This document shows positions 11,380-23,059 of a DNA stretch of 64,000 nt, in pieces. Position 1 is the stretch's first letter; every line of letters begins with the position of its first letter. A program made the translations under genes and the position numbers. The notes under the pieces were generated by a model. It did no database searches, was not told where the DNA came from, and was given only the letters and a program-made list of their open reading frames with translations. Source of the DNA: Neoechinorhynchus agilis (lineage: Eukaryota; Acanthocephala); the NCBI GenBank assembly GCA_051530055.1, contig CM121341.1, positions 806,001 through 870,000 on the forward strand, read 5' to 3'.

Positions 11380-12560
11380 GCGTCCATGAGGGCTATATAA
11401 ATGATCACGGTGGCGACAAGGTATTGCGAACCGTTCTAAAGCAGAAGCAGCAACTATTGTAGCAGTTGCTAACGCGGGACGATCCTAGTCAAATTTGACC
11501 AAGTTAAGAGCTATACAATTCTGGTGTCGATATGTAGACGACACCTTTATCATATTGGACCAAGACAGATGGACAGCTGTCCAACTTCAACAGGAACTAA
11601 ATGACAAAGATTCCCATATTCAATGGACATGCGAAAAAGAAGATTGTGGTTTTTTACCATTTCTCGATGTACAAGTCAAAAGAAACTATGATAACACTTT
11701 CTCAACATCGGTCTATATCAAACAGGGTGTCCCGCATCGAATAGTACCTTGGATCTCAGCTCAACCACACAAATATAAATTATCGAGATTCCGATCACTA
11801 GTCATCAGAGCATACCGATATAGCTCGAACTTGAATTGCCTCAATAACGAACTCGATAGATTATGGAATATATTTAAAAGTGGTGGCTATCCAAAGAAAT
11901 TAATGTTAAGAACATTGAAAGATACCCAACAAATGATCGGAAGGGAACCTACAAAAAAATCGGGATATCGGATCTTCAACGAATGCAGACACACGATATA
12001 TAGAAATTCCTTACATAAATGATAGGTGGAATTCCAATATAGAAACATTGATCAAACAACTCGATATGAAGAAGGAATGCATTATGTATTCCAAAAGGGG
12101 ACAAACACTATATAGTTTGTTACAACCTAAAAGAGTGGACAATATAAACGAGTGCGTCTATAGGATCCCCTGCATGGACTGTGATCAATCGTATGTAGGA
12201 CAAACGAACAATATAAAGAGACGGCTCAACGAACATCGCAGAACTGTGTCCAGAAAAATGGATACAAGCTCTGCGATTGTACACAAACTACGTGATTGAA
12301 AATGATCATCGGATCAATTTTGATGCCACTGAGATTCTAGCAAAATGTGACAACCGTAGAGACAGAACAACGATGGAGGCCATTTTAATACAAACAACGC
12401 GTACATTTACGCACAATAAAGCGGATTACAAACTCCACCTGCGCCTTCCACCTGATATACGCCTTAAAGGACAAATGGTTGTAAAGTGACGTGTTTTAGA
12501 TATCTGAAGAAGGCCCACGCTCAGGCCGAAAATTAATTAAATTAATCTATAATTCTTTAA
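11380..12560 (+). mobile_element. Penelope-like element 3' half (RT thumb plus GIY-YIG endonuclease)
   Basis: The piece at 11495-12022 begins inside reverse transcriptase with FWCRYVDDTFIILDQDR, the YxDD catalytic motif, and continues through FLPFLDVQVKR and the PLE thumb (RSLVIRAYRYSS). After a stop and frame change, 12048-12299 gives NECVYRIPCMDCDQSYVGQT and RRLNEHRR, the GIY-YIG endonuclease; a further frame change near 12290 leads to the C-terminal part (TTMEAILIQTTRTF). The N-terminal RT is missing. Upstream, 11380-11412 carries a block shared with 2458-2492. A hammerhead-like core follows the coding part (12503-12533). The copy is broken in at least two places. Confidence 0.85.
12503..12550 (+). 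ncRNA. hammerhead-ribozyme-like core at PLE 3' end
   Basis: CTGAAGA is followed by a strong hairpin AGGCC-CACGCTCA-GGCC and then GAAA, exactly the CUGANGA / stem II / GAAA core. The next bases ATTAAT-TAA-ATTAAT can form a stem III hairpin. Stem I pairing (with the GATAT before the core) is weak and I could not place the cleavage triplet with confidence. Penelope-like elements are known to carry hammerhead motifs in their terminal regions. Confidence 0.45.
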
Positions 12561-12599
12561 TTACGCCAAATATCAATTTAACAATGGCAAATATATATT

Positions 12600-13960
12600 C
12601 AATTAAATGAAGTTTAGTTTATGAAGGCGTCGTTTTTGTCTTCAAAGTTTTGTTTGTTCACTAAATATATCCTCTCCAACACGATCATGCACAAAAGTCG
12701 TTTATTTTTAGAACTTAGAACGATAAAATCCATAGTTATAAGACTGGAAAGCGTAATATTTTAAACATAAATGTTCAATCGGGATATTTTTGTTTTAAAT
12801 TAAGTTCAGTTTATGAAGGCGTCGTTTTATCTTCATACTTTTATTTGCCTACCAAATATATCCTCTCCACCACGATCATGCACAAAAAGTCTTATTTTTA
12901 GAACTGAGAACAATAAAAAGCGTAGTTATAAGACTAAAAAGCGTAATATTTTAAACATTAATGTCCAGTGGGGATATTTTTGTTTTAAATTAAGTTCAGT
13001 TTATGAAGGCGTCGTTTTTCCTTAATAGTTTTATTTGTCCACCAAATATATCCTCTCCACCACGATCATTCACAAAAGTCGTTTATTTTTAGAACTTAGA
13101 ACGATAAAATCCATAGTTATAAGACTGGAAAGCGTAATATTTTAAACATAAATGTTCAATCGGGATATTTTTGTTTTAAATTAAGTTCAGTTTATGAAGG
13201 CGTCGTTTTATCTTCATACTTTTATTTGTCCCAATATATCCTCTCCACCACGATCATGCACAAAAACTTATTTTTAGAACTGAGAACAATAAATATTTGT
13301 CCCAAATATATCCTCTCCACCACGATCATGCACAAAAAGTCTTATTTTTAGAACTGAGAACAATAAAAAGCGTAGTTATAAGACTAAAAAGCGTAATATT
13401 TTAAACATTAATGTCCAGTGGGGATATTTTTGTTTTAAATTAAGTTCAGTTTATGAAGGCGTCGTTTTTCCTTAATAGTTTTATTTGTCCACCAAATATA
13501 TCCTCTCCACCACGATCATGCACAAAAAGTCTTTTATTTTTAGAACTTAGAACAATAAAATGCATAGTTATAAGACTGAAAAGCGTAATATTTTAAACAT
13601 AAATGTTCAATCGGGATATTTTTGTTTTAAATGAAGTTCAGTTTTTGAAGGCGTCGTTTTATCTTCATAGTTTTATTTGTCCACCAAATATATCCTCTCC
13701 ACCACGATCATGCACAAAAAGTCGTTTATTTTTATAACCGAGAACAATTAAAAGCATAGTTATAAGACTGGAAAGCGTATTATTTTAAACATAAATGTCC
13801 TATCTCGATATTTTTATCTCAAATGAAGTTTAGTTTATGAAGGTGCCTTTTTGTCTTCATAGTTTTGTTTGTTCAAAAAATATATCGTCTCCATCACGAT
13901 CATGCACTAAAAAATGGCTTATTTTTAGAACTTAAAACAATTAATAGCGCGTTTATTTAA
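12600..13960 (+). repeat. satellite array B, ~190-bp unit
   Basis: The marker GCGTAATATTTTAAAC (or a close variant) begins at 12751, 12941, 13132, 13391, 13583 and 13775, with partial units at both ends; the 13132-13391 interval is lengthened by an inserted partial unit. Unit sequence and orientation match array A at 3095-3760. Confidence 0.92.
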
Positions 13961-14094
13961 GTACATGGGAATCAAAATGATAAGCCAGAATTATATTTTC
14001 TCCAATTGACGGGTATTAAAGCGAAATTAAAAAATATAAAATATTATGAAGTTGTCGAGGGTAGAAATATTAAAGTATACTTTTGCTGAAAAAA

Positions 14095-14176
14095 TCCCGG
14101 TCATCACATATTTAATTTATTGGAAATATTTCGCGAGGTTACTTCGAATCAAATATGTGATAACTGGGATTATTTT
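14095..14176. repeat. palindromic element (foldback MITE fragment)
   Basis: CCCGGTCATCACATATTT at the left faces AAATATGTGATAACTGGGAT at the right, with AAATATTTCGCGAGG between. The same arms occur at 41157-41331 and more weakly near 33360-33440. Confidence 0.6.
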
Positions 14177-14777
14177 TAACAAACTAAACTTTTATTAACC
14201 CGTAGAATTTCTTATCGATGAAATATCGAAGTTGTCACTAAAGGTGATTAGTGCTGTTCTTTTCTTTAATTTTGATCGTTCTCATAGAACCCCCAAAAAT
14301 GTTGTTTCATCTCAGTACGAATGCTTTTTTGTCCTGAGTGTGAGCGTTGATCATCTGAATTGGAAGTATAAAAGTTCATGAGCCACTTGTTAAATTTGAT
14401 CTTAAAAAATTAAATAAAAACATCTCGTATGCGAAAAAAATTTTCATCAACTCCATCAAAATTATATGAATTTCAACTTTTTATACAGGATGATAGAGTT
14501 CAAAGTAAACGCATCAACTACGATGGCGGTTAATGCGTATACCCCAATTTGCCGATTGCTCAACCCATTTACATTTTTGAATTGATTGCTTTGAACATTC
14601 AATTAAAATTATCACTCTCCATCTAATCGACTTTCATGCATCAAGAACAACAGATAAACCAAGTTAATATGAAGGTCAAGGAAGCTTCTAATCTGAAACG
14701 ATCTAAAGAACAACGAGCGACCAAACTCAAATTGAATCAAGCAAATGAGGTAGAGCTTGAAATGTTGGATAATGATT

Positions 14778-15391
14778 CTAGTGATCGGGATTATATAAAC
14801 TCGTTTTATTTATGTAAAAAATGCAAGATCCACACACTTGCCAGCATCTATCTTTGCTAAACGGTGTCTGGATGTTGAAGGCAAGGGAGGTGGGACTTGT
14901 TTTTGAAGGGGTTTTAATGTGCGATCGGAGGCTTTGTACAGGAGATGGCAGATTAGGAGTCTTTCCTTGTTCTCCGGTTATTAAGGAAAGATTGGGCTTG
15001 AGGGAGGAAAGATTTTTGGTAGAGGGTGGTACGAGCGAGGGGGGATGAAAAAGGTTGGGGTTGCGGGTGTTTACGAAGGAAGAGTATTTAGAGATGAGGG
15101 AAGAAAATTGTGGAGGGGGTTGAAGAAGACGGAGGGCATTTTTGGAGAGAATGGAATGGAGGTGGGCGTCGAGAGGAGGGAGTGAAGTCCCGCATATTCT
15201 AGCTGCGCTCTTGTGGAAGGTCCCGAGGGAATGGAGAGCATTGGCGGAACGGGCGAGGAAAGTGGGGAAGGCGTATGTAAGGATAGGGAGGATGGCAGAA
15301 AGATAAAAGTGGGCAAGGTGTTTAGGGATACGTTGAGACGCCGGGGGAGTTTGAGGAGGTAAAGACGAGGATTTGTTTGGGACCAAAGCAC
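14778..15391 (-). mobile_element. LINE ORF2 C-terminal (post-RT thumb) fragment
   Basis: The minus strand encodes a proline- and serine-rich 202-codon frame with HFYLSAILPILTYAFPTF and LGTFHKSAARICG, the typical thumb block of jockey/CR1-type LINE reverse transcriptases (Y-x-S-x-I-x-P-x-L-x-Y-A/G). It ends in the GC-rich tail of the element. A very similar block lies at 30118-30480 on the plus strand. Confidence 0.7.
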
Positions 15392-15924
15392 AAAATCGTA
15401 AAGCGTATCAAAATCGATGAAGAAAGAGATTTACAAATGTTCACCGTAAACATATTTAAGAATCCAAACCTCGATGCTGCCTTCTCTTTTTATTGAGAAG
15501 ATTAAATTGCTAAAGTTCTTATTGGACTTTGAATATGCAACCAAGAGCATTAAACTGGCGAACATCGAGCGTTAATATTCTCCGTATTATAATCTGCAAC
15601 GAGGAAACCCAACAGCTAATTGGCAATATCAGTCGAATCAGAAATGAAGTTACGGAAATCCTTAATCGTTAACCTCCGGAAATGTCCAATATTTCGATGG
15701 AAGATACATCCGGATTGCAGTTAAAGAATAAATCACAGAACGAATCCATTTCGCAAAAGTAAATATAAATTTTTAGATTAAGGTGGAAGGCATGATTCAA
15801 TCGTCCACGATCTAAGGCATAGATATTACAATTGGCTTTTCACGGAGATTGGAATGAAGCAACTTCTGCTTCTAATTGACTTGCAGTTCACAAAAATTAA
15901 AAATTCACATTCCCTAAAACGATT

Positions 15925-16443
15925 ATGTCGAATCTCGGTTTCGATGCGAAGAAACGGCCACTTTTGCAGCAAAGATCATTGTACAAATTAAGCCATGTTC
16001 AAGATTGTGATATGAAACTTATGAAGAAAATTGACGAAATCCATAAATACAGCCCTTCGGCTGTTTTTGCCATAACAAACAAATCACTGATAGTTTCTGG
16101 AGGAGATGACAAAATGATAAAAGTTCATAGTGGTCAAGATCTTTCCATGGTAGCCTCTGTTCCAAGTGCACATGAAAACGGTTGCTGTTCGCTTATGGAA
16201 GCGACCGACGATTTGTTTTGTTCAGGTGGATTTGAAGGAGAAATCCACGTTTCGGACATTGGGAAGATTACGGGTAAGACGGAAGGCATTGTGAGTACCT
16301 TTGAGAGCAAATTTTATAAACCGCGAAATATAGAATGCCAGCGTCCTTATAATTGCATTTGGGATTCGAAAATGTACTCGTCGCATAAGGATCCTCATTG
16401 TTATGAACCCTTCTCTGTAATAGACAACTCCGATCTACACTGA
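15925..16443 (+). CDS. short WD40-like protein
   Basis: An ATG-initiated 172-codon frame contains two WD40-type blades: SAVFAITNKSLIVSGGDDKMIKVHSGQ and a second around LMEATDDLFCSGGFEGEIHVSDI, with GGDD and SGGFEG turns but without the terminal WD dipeptides. WD40 propellers normally need four to eight blades, so this is either one exon of a larger gene, a fragment of one, or a degenerate copy. The final part (PYNCIWDSKMYSS) resembles nothing specific. Nearby upstream DNA (15600-15760) has a helical frame interrupted by a stop. No neighbouring exon with clear splice continuity was found. Confidence 0.4.
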   Translation: MSNLGFDAKKRPLLQQRSLYKLSHVQDCDMKLMKKIDEIHKYSPSAVFAITNKSLIVSGGDDKMIKVHSGQDLSMVASVPSAHENGCCSLMEATDDLFCSGGFEGEIHVSDIGKITGKTEGIVSTFESKFYKPRNIECQRPYNCIWDSKMYSSHKDPHCYEPFSVIDNSDLH

Positions 16444-16671
16444 TGGGATCCGTTACTTTCTATGACCTTAAACTTTTATTTGAACTGCTATATGATGAAC
16501 TGTTCCATTAATTTTTTGATTTGTTCGAGTGGGATTTTGAAAAATTGTTTGGAATGAGAACCACTCATCTCATAAAAAGATTCCAAGAACGATCGTAGGC
16601 TGAAGAAATTTTTAAGGGTGAGAATTGCTTGATCCACGTTCAAGTTGAGCAAATCTTGGATTTTTATTTTA

Positions 16672-16800
16672 TTTACTTCACTTGCATTCCGCGTCATTGG
16701 TTGTTAGAGAAAATGTTATAGCAGTTTGCATTAAAGTAAAGATAGTTTTAGTGAGGATCTCCACTTCAATACATTAAATTCTGCTTATGCATCGTCCTGC
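16672..16800 (+). repeat. dispersed repeat, copy 1
   Basis: ATTTACTTCACTTGCATTCCGC followed by a GTTAGAGAAAATG-like run and GGATCTCCACTTCAATACAT recurs at 17184-17310 with modest divergence; its head recurs inverted near 26205-26245 and 33540-33600. No coding capacity is seen, so a non-autonomous element is likely. Confidence 0.6.
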
Positions 16801-16809
16801 GCTAAAATT

Positions 16810-18840
16810 TCATAAAAACTTAAATCTTCTTAATCGAATTCAACCTCTCCTGGTTTGCTCTTCTTGACTAATGAACACACTGTTTTACTCCTTAACAACG
16901 ATTTATGCTTCTGTCCTTTTTATCGGAATTCACGCATCTTCCTTTAAACCATTTCGCCAACTTTTGTCTTTATCCAACAAAATAAAAAATTTATGATCCT
17001 TGTGCACTGTCGCCGCATTTTTAATAGTATTTTACTTCTATCGGCACAAACTCTAGTACTTAAGCAAATTCCATCTTTTTATCCACTTCTGAAACTCTCT
17101 TTTTCTCACCTTTTTGTCAACCTCGATTTTAACTTATTTTCCAAGTCGCCATTCGTGCTCCATATTTCTTTATTTAAATGTTTTATTTACTTCACTTGCA
17201 TTCCGCATCATCGATGATTGGAGAAAATGCGAGAGCATCAAGCGTTAAAGTTACGAGTTTCCAATGGATGGTCTCCACTTAAATTCATTGAATTCCGCTC
17301 TCACCTAAGTTTTCGTGCCCCGTAAATGATTAAAAAATGTTGTGATTTTTTATTTGTGTTTCAAATCCGGGAACGCTAACGGAAAAGAGAGGAAATACAT
17401 GAAGAAATCGAGAAGTTTCAATGCAACCTCCTTCGAACTATGAGACATTGTTGAACGAATCTGGCTCATTGAACTGCAGATTTACGATTGATTGCGACTG
17501 TTCTCTATAGGCCAACGTTTTACAGTGCTCTGATTAAATGGTCAGCTCATTTTTTTCGTGTCCAGGCCAAACTCGATGAAAAATGTAAAATCATCCTAGT
17601 AAATTAAGAGTGACCTTTAGGGGACTTTTAATCTATGTTTAATTTTGGTTGAAAGGTTCACTGGTATCCGTTTAAAAAATCCGATGATACATCGTAATGA
17701 TTTTTTACCATAATCAATTTAAGTAGGAACACTTTCTTGTGATAACAGTCATTTTGGCTTATCGATGAAGCTATCAAACTCTTTAGTGTCCTGTTCTAAC
17801 CGAAATGTTTTTTCTCATTTGCCTTCCAGTTAATGAAACCTATTTATATGGATCCAATTTAAAATGTTATGGGAAATTGTCAACATGCAGACTGTAGAGA
17901 TTTTTGTTGAGCTTTCATTAAACGTTCTTGTTTTTTGTCTACATTTAAATACACTCGTTTTTGCTGAACACAACGCCGATTGAACTACAATATAGCAAAA
18001 ACGCGCATGATATTTCGCCAATTCGACCAGATTTTGCTTGTTAATAATCTATAGCTGTTGAGGAGAACTAAACGAGCTAAAAATAGTAGCTTCAGTGTCT
18101 TTGATTTTGAAGTATTTATGGCTTCATAGTCCAAATACGAAAAACTAATGTAACAGTAGGCGGAATTAATCATCGGATTGAGATAACAAATCGGTTTATT
18201 GATTTGTGTCTAAGCGAAGGCAAATCACTATTTAGATCGATAAATGTTAATTAAAAAGTTGAAGTTGTGTACGAAGGTCCAGAATGGCGACAATATCAAA
18301 TCCCAAATCGACATAAAGATGAATAAACAGAATTCAAAAAATAAATTTTGAAATCATTTCTGGAAATGCGCGGTAATCCCAGGCAACTTACGATTCGATG
18401 AACGGCATTATACATCCAAAATAATCGGCGGTAGCTTAAATTAAAAATTTAGAGAAAAAAATATAGCTTGCGTTGAAATGTTTTTTCATTAAAATCAAAT
18501 TTACAAATTCGCATTATCCTCCAATTTTTGATATTAATTATAAATATTTTTGAATTGGGTCTCTTTGCTATCAAAGATTTTGTTTGAAAATCGGTTGAGT
18601 GCATTATCATTCGCTCGCTCTAATGTAGTTTTTGCGAAATTATTACTTATTCAAAATCTGCCCTCATTTTTATCAATTGAAACCGTGCCAGCTAATTGAT
18701 TCCTTAGCTAAAAAGCCACTCCTTCAAGTTTAGAAATGAGTCTCAACGCAAATATTCGTGATATGATTACCAACCTCGTCGCAGTTTCAGTGTCTCCGAC
18801 ATGCAAGATAAGACGCAATATCAGAATTTGGATTTTAACC
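16810..18840. other. no recognised gene; contains dispersed-repeat copy 2 at 17184-17310
   Basis: Apart from the second copy of the dispersed repeat, only short unconvincing open frames occur in this AT-rich stretch. Confidence 0.5.
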
Positions 18841-18850
18841 AATGACCTAA

Positions 18851-19999
18851 GTGCTGTTTATAAAATATTGGAAGATATTTGTTGCTAAATTGAAAAACCC
18901 GTCACTAAACAAAACCTACATGAATATTTTGAAATGTTTGGAAAAAAGACCGAGCGAAATGAAAAAGTTGCTGGAGAATCCCTTTAAGATGGCGATTAAA
19001 CCAATAGAAATATTAAGACGCGCTTCCTTGATTTTTAGCTTTTTCGGCTACGGACTATTTACGCCTTCCATAAAATACTTTTCCTTAAAATGTATTCAAG
19101 ACTAAACGATGGCGACCAAAAGATACTCACTTGTCTTTTATGGAGGTTATTGTTCAATGGACACAACGACAAGAAAACCGCAATAAACTATGCGCTTGCA
19201 AGTGAAGGTGAAAAATCATATGATAAAAATTGCTCGTACTCGTCGTTATAGGATGTTTTGGCTACCTTGGAAAACAAGGAAAATGGCCAGTCGACGGAGC
19301 AGAAAAACACTAGGAAACAACTAAGTTTGTGAATTCAAAGAGCAAAGAAAATAAGGACGGCAAAGAAAATTCAATTAAATTCCCAGATGTTGTAAATGGC
19401 TCAGAATGTAAGGAAATCGCAGGCGAACAACCAAAAATTATCAGTCTGATAACCTGCCTTTCGGTTAGAACAAGAATAAAAATGAATTTTCGCAATGTGA
19501 AAACGAAAAAAATGTGAATGTTGCTGATGTTCATAAACAAAACAACGAACCTCAAACGGAAAGTCGAACTCCCAAAATCCAAGATGTTTATTTTCAGTGC
19601 AAAGTGCTGATGGAGAGGTTAAGTGAGAAAAAATCTGCTGCAGAATGGCAATCGAAGGCCAAAAGAAATATATGAGGAAAACAACGAATTGAACGTAGAA
19701 ATTAAGAAGATGAGAATGAACAAGAAGACAATGGAAAGCTATTTGGAGTAAAGCTAAAGTGTTCAGATCAGATTTTGACTATCATAGAGTTAACAAAGCA
19801 GAATACGGCGGAAGGAAGGAATCGTGATTTATCGAAAAAAGAAAATCAGCTGAAATCGCTCGCAGAAGACGCACAAGAAGAGATGAAATTGGAGAAATAT
19901 CACAAGAAAATTCTGGAAAATTTTAATGAAAGGGAAAATCGTTTGATTGACAACCAACGCGCAATAATTCTCAGACCCCAATGTTTTATGGTAGAATAA
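18851..19999 (+). pseudogene. decayed coiled-coil-coding region
   Basis: Short plus-strand frames at 18851-19105, 19329-19517 and 19775-19999 are rich in Lys, Glu, Asn and Gln with heptad-like spacing, for example SKKENQLKSLAEDAQEEMKL and KYHKKILENFNERENR. Intervening DNA carries similar charged peptides in shifting frames. I do not recognise the parent gene; it may be a pseudogene of a long coiled-coil protein, or a multi-exon gene whose splice sites I could not chain. The PAX-like gene starts about 250 bp downstream in the same direction. Confidence 0.3.
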
Positions 20000-20249
20000 A
20001 GTCACTTTTAATCAATGTGCGAATGTCATTTTCAAGTTTTTTCAGTCTTTTGCAGCGAATTTACATTATATTCTGCGGCCAATTAGAAGCTAGCATAACA
20101 TTTTCAGTTGAAAAGTTACAACTTTCAGCTTTTTTTTTGATCGTAGACTGTTGCCTAGGTGAAAGATTCGTGCAAAATCGAACATAAATTTTGAAAATGA
20201 AACAAACCCAAAGCTCAATTGCTCATATCATTCTTGAATACAGAGCAAG

Positions 20250-20856
20250 ATGCAAGAAAGTAAGTCTAAATCACATATTTACGACCGATATACTTTATTT
20301 CCTTTTAGAAATTGTAAAAATGAACCAATTTGGCAGAGTTTACGTCCAAAGCGAACCGCTGAAGGATTCTCTTCGTCTTCGGATAATTGTGATGGCCAAT
20401 CAAGGAATGAAGCAAAACGAAATAGCCACACAGACCCGTGTTTCATACGGCACAATTTCCCGAATTTTGAAAAGGTAGCGCGAGTTTTTCTAACAAAACA
20501 TAAAAATTTAAATTCATTTTAGAATCAATGGCGTTGAAACAATAAAGAAACAAAAAGTCTCTAGAATACAGTACAATAAAGATCAACTTTTCGTACTGGA
20601 ATCTTCTTTTTACATGAATCAAAGGCCGAGTAAATCAATAATGGAAGGCATCGCCGATTCGTTAGAGCTCTCAGTTCAAAAAATAAAGGTAAGAAAACGA
20701 AATATTCACTATTTTTATTTTTAACGGTGCGACATAAAGAAAAACTTCTAATTTTCGTGTACGCTTACAACTTTTCATTTTTAGACTTGGTTTACTAATC
20801 GTCGTCAAAAGGAATGTAGATTAATGATTGGCCGATCATCCTTTCTTGACTTCTAA
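20250..20856 (+). CDS. compact PAX-like protein: PAI half of a paired domain plus a homeodomain
   Basis: Four exons join in frame with canonical GT-AG introns: 20250-20259, 20309-20474, 20523-20688 and 20785-20856, giving 137 residues. Residues 9-59 are the N-terminal (PAI) subdomain of a paired domain: NQFGRVYVQSEPLKDSLRLR, then RVSYGTISRILKR and INGVETIKK, aligning to the Q-L-G-G-V-F-V-N-G-R-P-L-P-D pattern. Residues 69-128 are a homeodomain: QLFVLESSF (L16, F20), then KTWFTNRR with W48, F49, N51 and R53. The C-terminal RED subdomain and the usual long linker are absent. The intron between homeodomain positions 46 and 47 matches the common paired-class position. Position 50 is Thr rather than Ser, Gln or Lys. 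No stop or broken splice site was seen, so it looks functional. The ten-base first exon is the least certain part; translation could start at the Met at 20320. Confidence 0.85.
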
Positions 20857-20869
20857 ATTTGGAAATAAA

Positions 20870-21630
20870 AAACTTTAACTCATTGTAGAGCGCTTAATAT
20901 AGAAATTAAAAATATCGTTATAATTAAAGATTTTTTAGTAGTAAAAAGCATTAAAAATTGTGCGGTTGTCATTTTTTTCATAATTTTGAACAATAAAATT
21001 TAAATCAGATAGAACAACTCGATGAATAATGTTTTTTCGTTTTCAATAAATCAATGATGATCAATCGCTGTACTTTTAAACAATCGACTTTAGTGGAACC
21101 ATTTAATTAACTGTAACTTATCGCAAGATAAGGAGATTTAAATTTTCGTCAACATCGAACGCCGTTTTTTGAATGTGGGCCCGAATTATTCGTGGCTGTT
21201 TGTGTCCTAAATAGAAACATTAAACAAACATCGCTGTTTTAAGACTCAATGATGATGTCTAAAAGTATTTCAGAAATGTCGAGGAAAACATTGATAAATA
21301 TATGCTATCGGCTCATAGACTCATAAACCCTTAAACATCGAGAATTTTGCATAAAGACACAAAAACGCAATTTAAATATTCGCGGACTAATATTTGATCG
21401 CGTTCAGCATATTTTCGAGGATCAGCATCGGAGTTGTTTGTTCACAAAACTCCAATGTATCCCAGGGAATTAAAGACTGAGGTTAGTATTGTTGTAAAGT
21501 AAAGGTTTGAATTTTAGAACTTGATATTGCTAAAGAAAGACGTCGATTGCCAATTCAAAAAGGTCGATTTTTTCTTACACATTTTCGAAATTGATGCAAA
21601 ATCAATAAATTTATGTCGTCCGATAAATAT
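20870..21630. other. AT-rich intergenic stretch
   Basis: No gene or recognisable repeat was seen after the PAX-like gene. Confidence 0.5.
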
Positions 21631-21635
21631 TATGA

Positions 21636-23050
21636 ATGACCCTATTTGATTTCGAACTTTTTGAGGCCCATTTGTACGATCGAAACATTTCTACAGTTCT
21701 CAATTCTAAATCTTTTAAGGACAATGAAATAACTTTTAATTACATAAAATATATCATGATTAATAAAGACAGTGTTGGTGAAAGTAGTGATCCATACGGA
21801 ACTCCATATTTGGAGTATAAAGTTGTGAAAAAGGATCAACACCTCGTTATAAAAGGATTTTTATTCCACAAAGATTTAATCTCGCAAAACATATTAAGAA
21901 ACAATTTAAAATGAAATAAAACATTACATAAAAATTACTTGTCTTAAGAATTAAATGCTTTGCTTAGATCCACTTGAATTAATAATATATTAACATTCAT
22001 TCTATCATTCATGGAATGGAGCTCCGCTAACAGAGAATGCACTCTACGGCGACAACCAAATCCGTGAAAATATTGTGGAATGTGGTTGCGATATTCTAAT
22101 AAATTTGTCATTTTTGAATTCATCACTTGTTTAACGCACGAGATGATTGGTTTTCGTGTGGCTATTTTACTCACATGACTAAGTTACGATATTGAGCTCT
22201 TAAGCAAAGGAATAAAAACCTTTTTAACTGTATTGATTTTTTGATAGATCATCATTATACTATTCAGTACGATAAAATTTATGAAAAAGATCTTTAAACA
22301 GGAAATGCTTATTGAAGGAATTTTTCGGACAAACAGAAATGCATTTAAAAGCAATATAGTTGCTGTGATTGAATGCCAAACTAAAATCATCCATACTCAA
22401 ATTCCAAGTAAATGATTTCGATTTTAGCATAGGTTGGGAAGTGGAAATGTATTTACTGAACGCGTGGCACAGCAAGATAATGTCTGTAACATTTGGACAG
22501 ATACTTTTTCAAATCCAGCCAACCGCTTTACTGTTCCAAATAGTCGGTCGCCTATTCAACAATGTTCCCCAATATCCTTATATAAAACTTTTTGTTTAGA
22601 TAAGAAAGTTCGATCTTGTCCAATTTGGAAATAGAATTCGGAGGCATAAAATCTTTTCATTAGGTTATCACGCAAAGTAATGTCACCGTCTGGGTTGGAA
22701 ATCATGGACTTTTTGTATAGAAGATTCTCCTTTTTACATGCAGGAAATCTTTTTGTAAAAGAAGTAGTTAAAAGATTGCGTTTGGCAGAAATTAAAGTTT
22801 AAGCATTAAAATTAGAAAGATCAATTACCTTCAAAGAAGAGATGGCAAAATTGATATTTTGGTTTAATTTATTTATCCGAAAAGAAAATGCTCTTAAGAA
22901 TCGCCCGTCGATAAAAGAGCCCGTGAATAATTGTAAAAGAAGGGAAACTAAGGCACACGAAAAACATGATCCATAAATTGTAGTCTGAGTCGTAAGAAAT
23001 TCCTTAGGTGTGAGTATATGCTCCAAATAATGAAATTTGGATTCAGTCAA
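21636..23050 (-). mobile_element. decayed non-LTR retroelement region (reverse-transcriptase scraps)
   Basis: On the minus strand 21970-22100 reads YFHGFGCRRRVHSLLAELHS then a block ending in VDLSKAFNS, matching RT motifs in which F-x-x-G-R is followed by D-L-S-K-A-F-D. A related scrap lies at 34190-34270 (+). The segment 21768-21842 (GTGTTGGTGAAAGTAGTGAT and what follows) recurs inverted near 35940-36010. Other short frames here are too degraded to name. Confidence 0.4.
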
Positions 23051-23059
23051 TTTGGTAGA

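Noticed and set aside
3095-13960. Possible CRISPR-like or immunity array
   Set aside because: Units are ~190 bp with no short repeat/variable spacer structure and the genome is animal; this is ordinary satellite.
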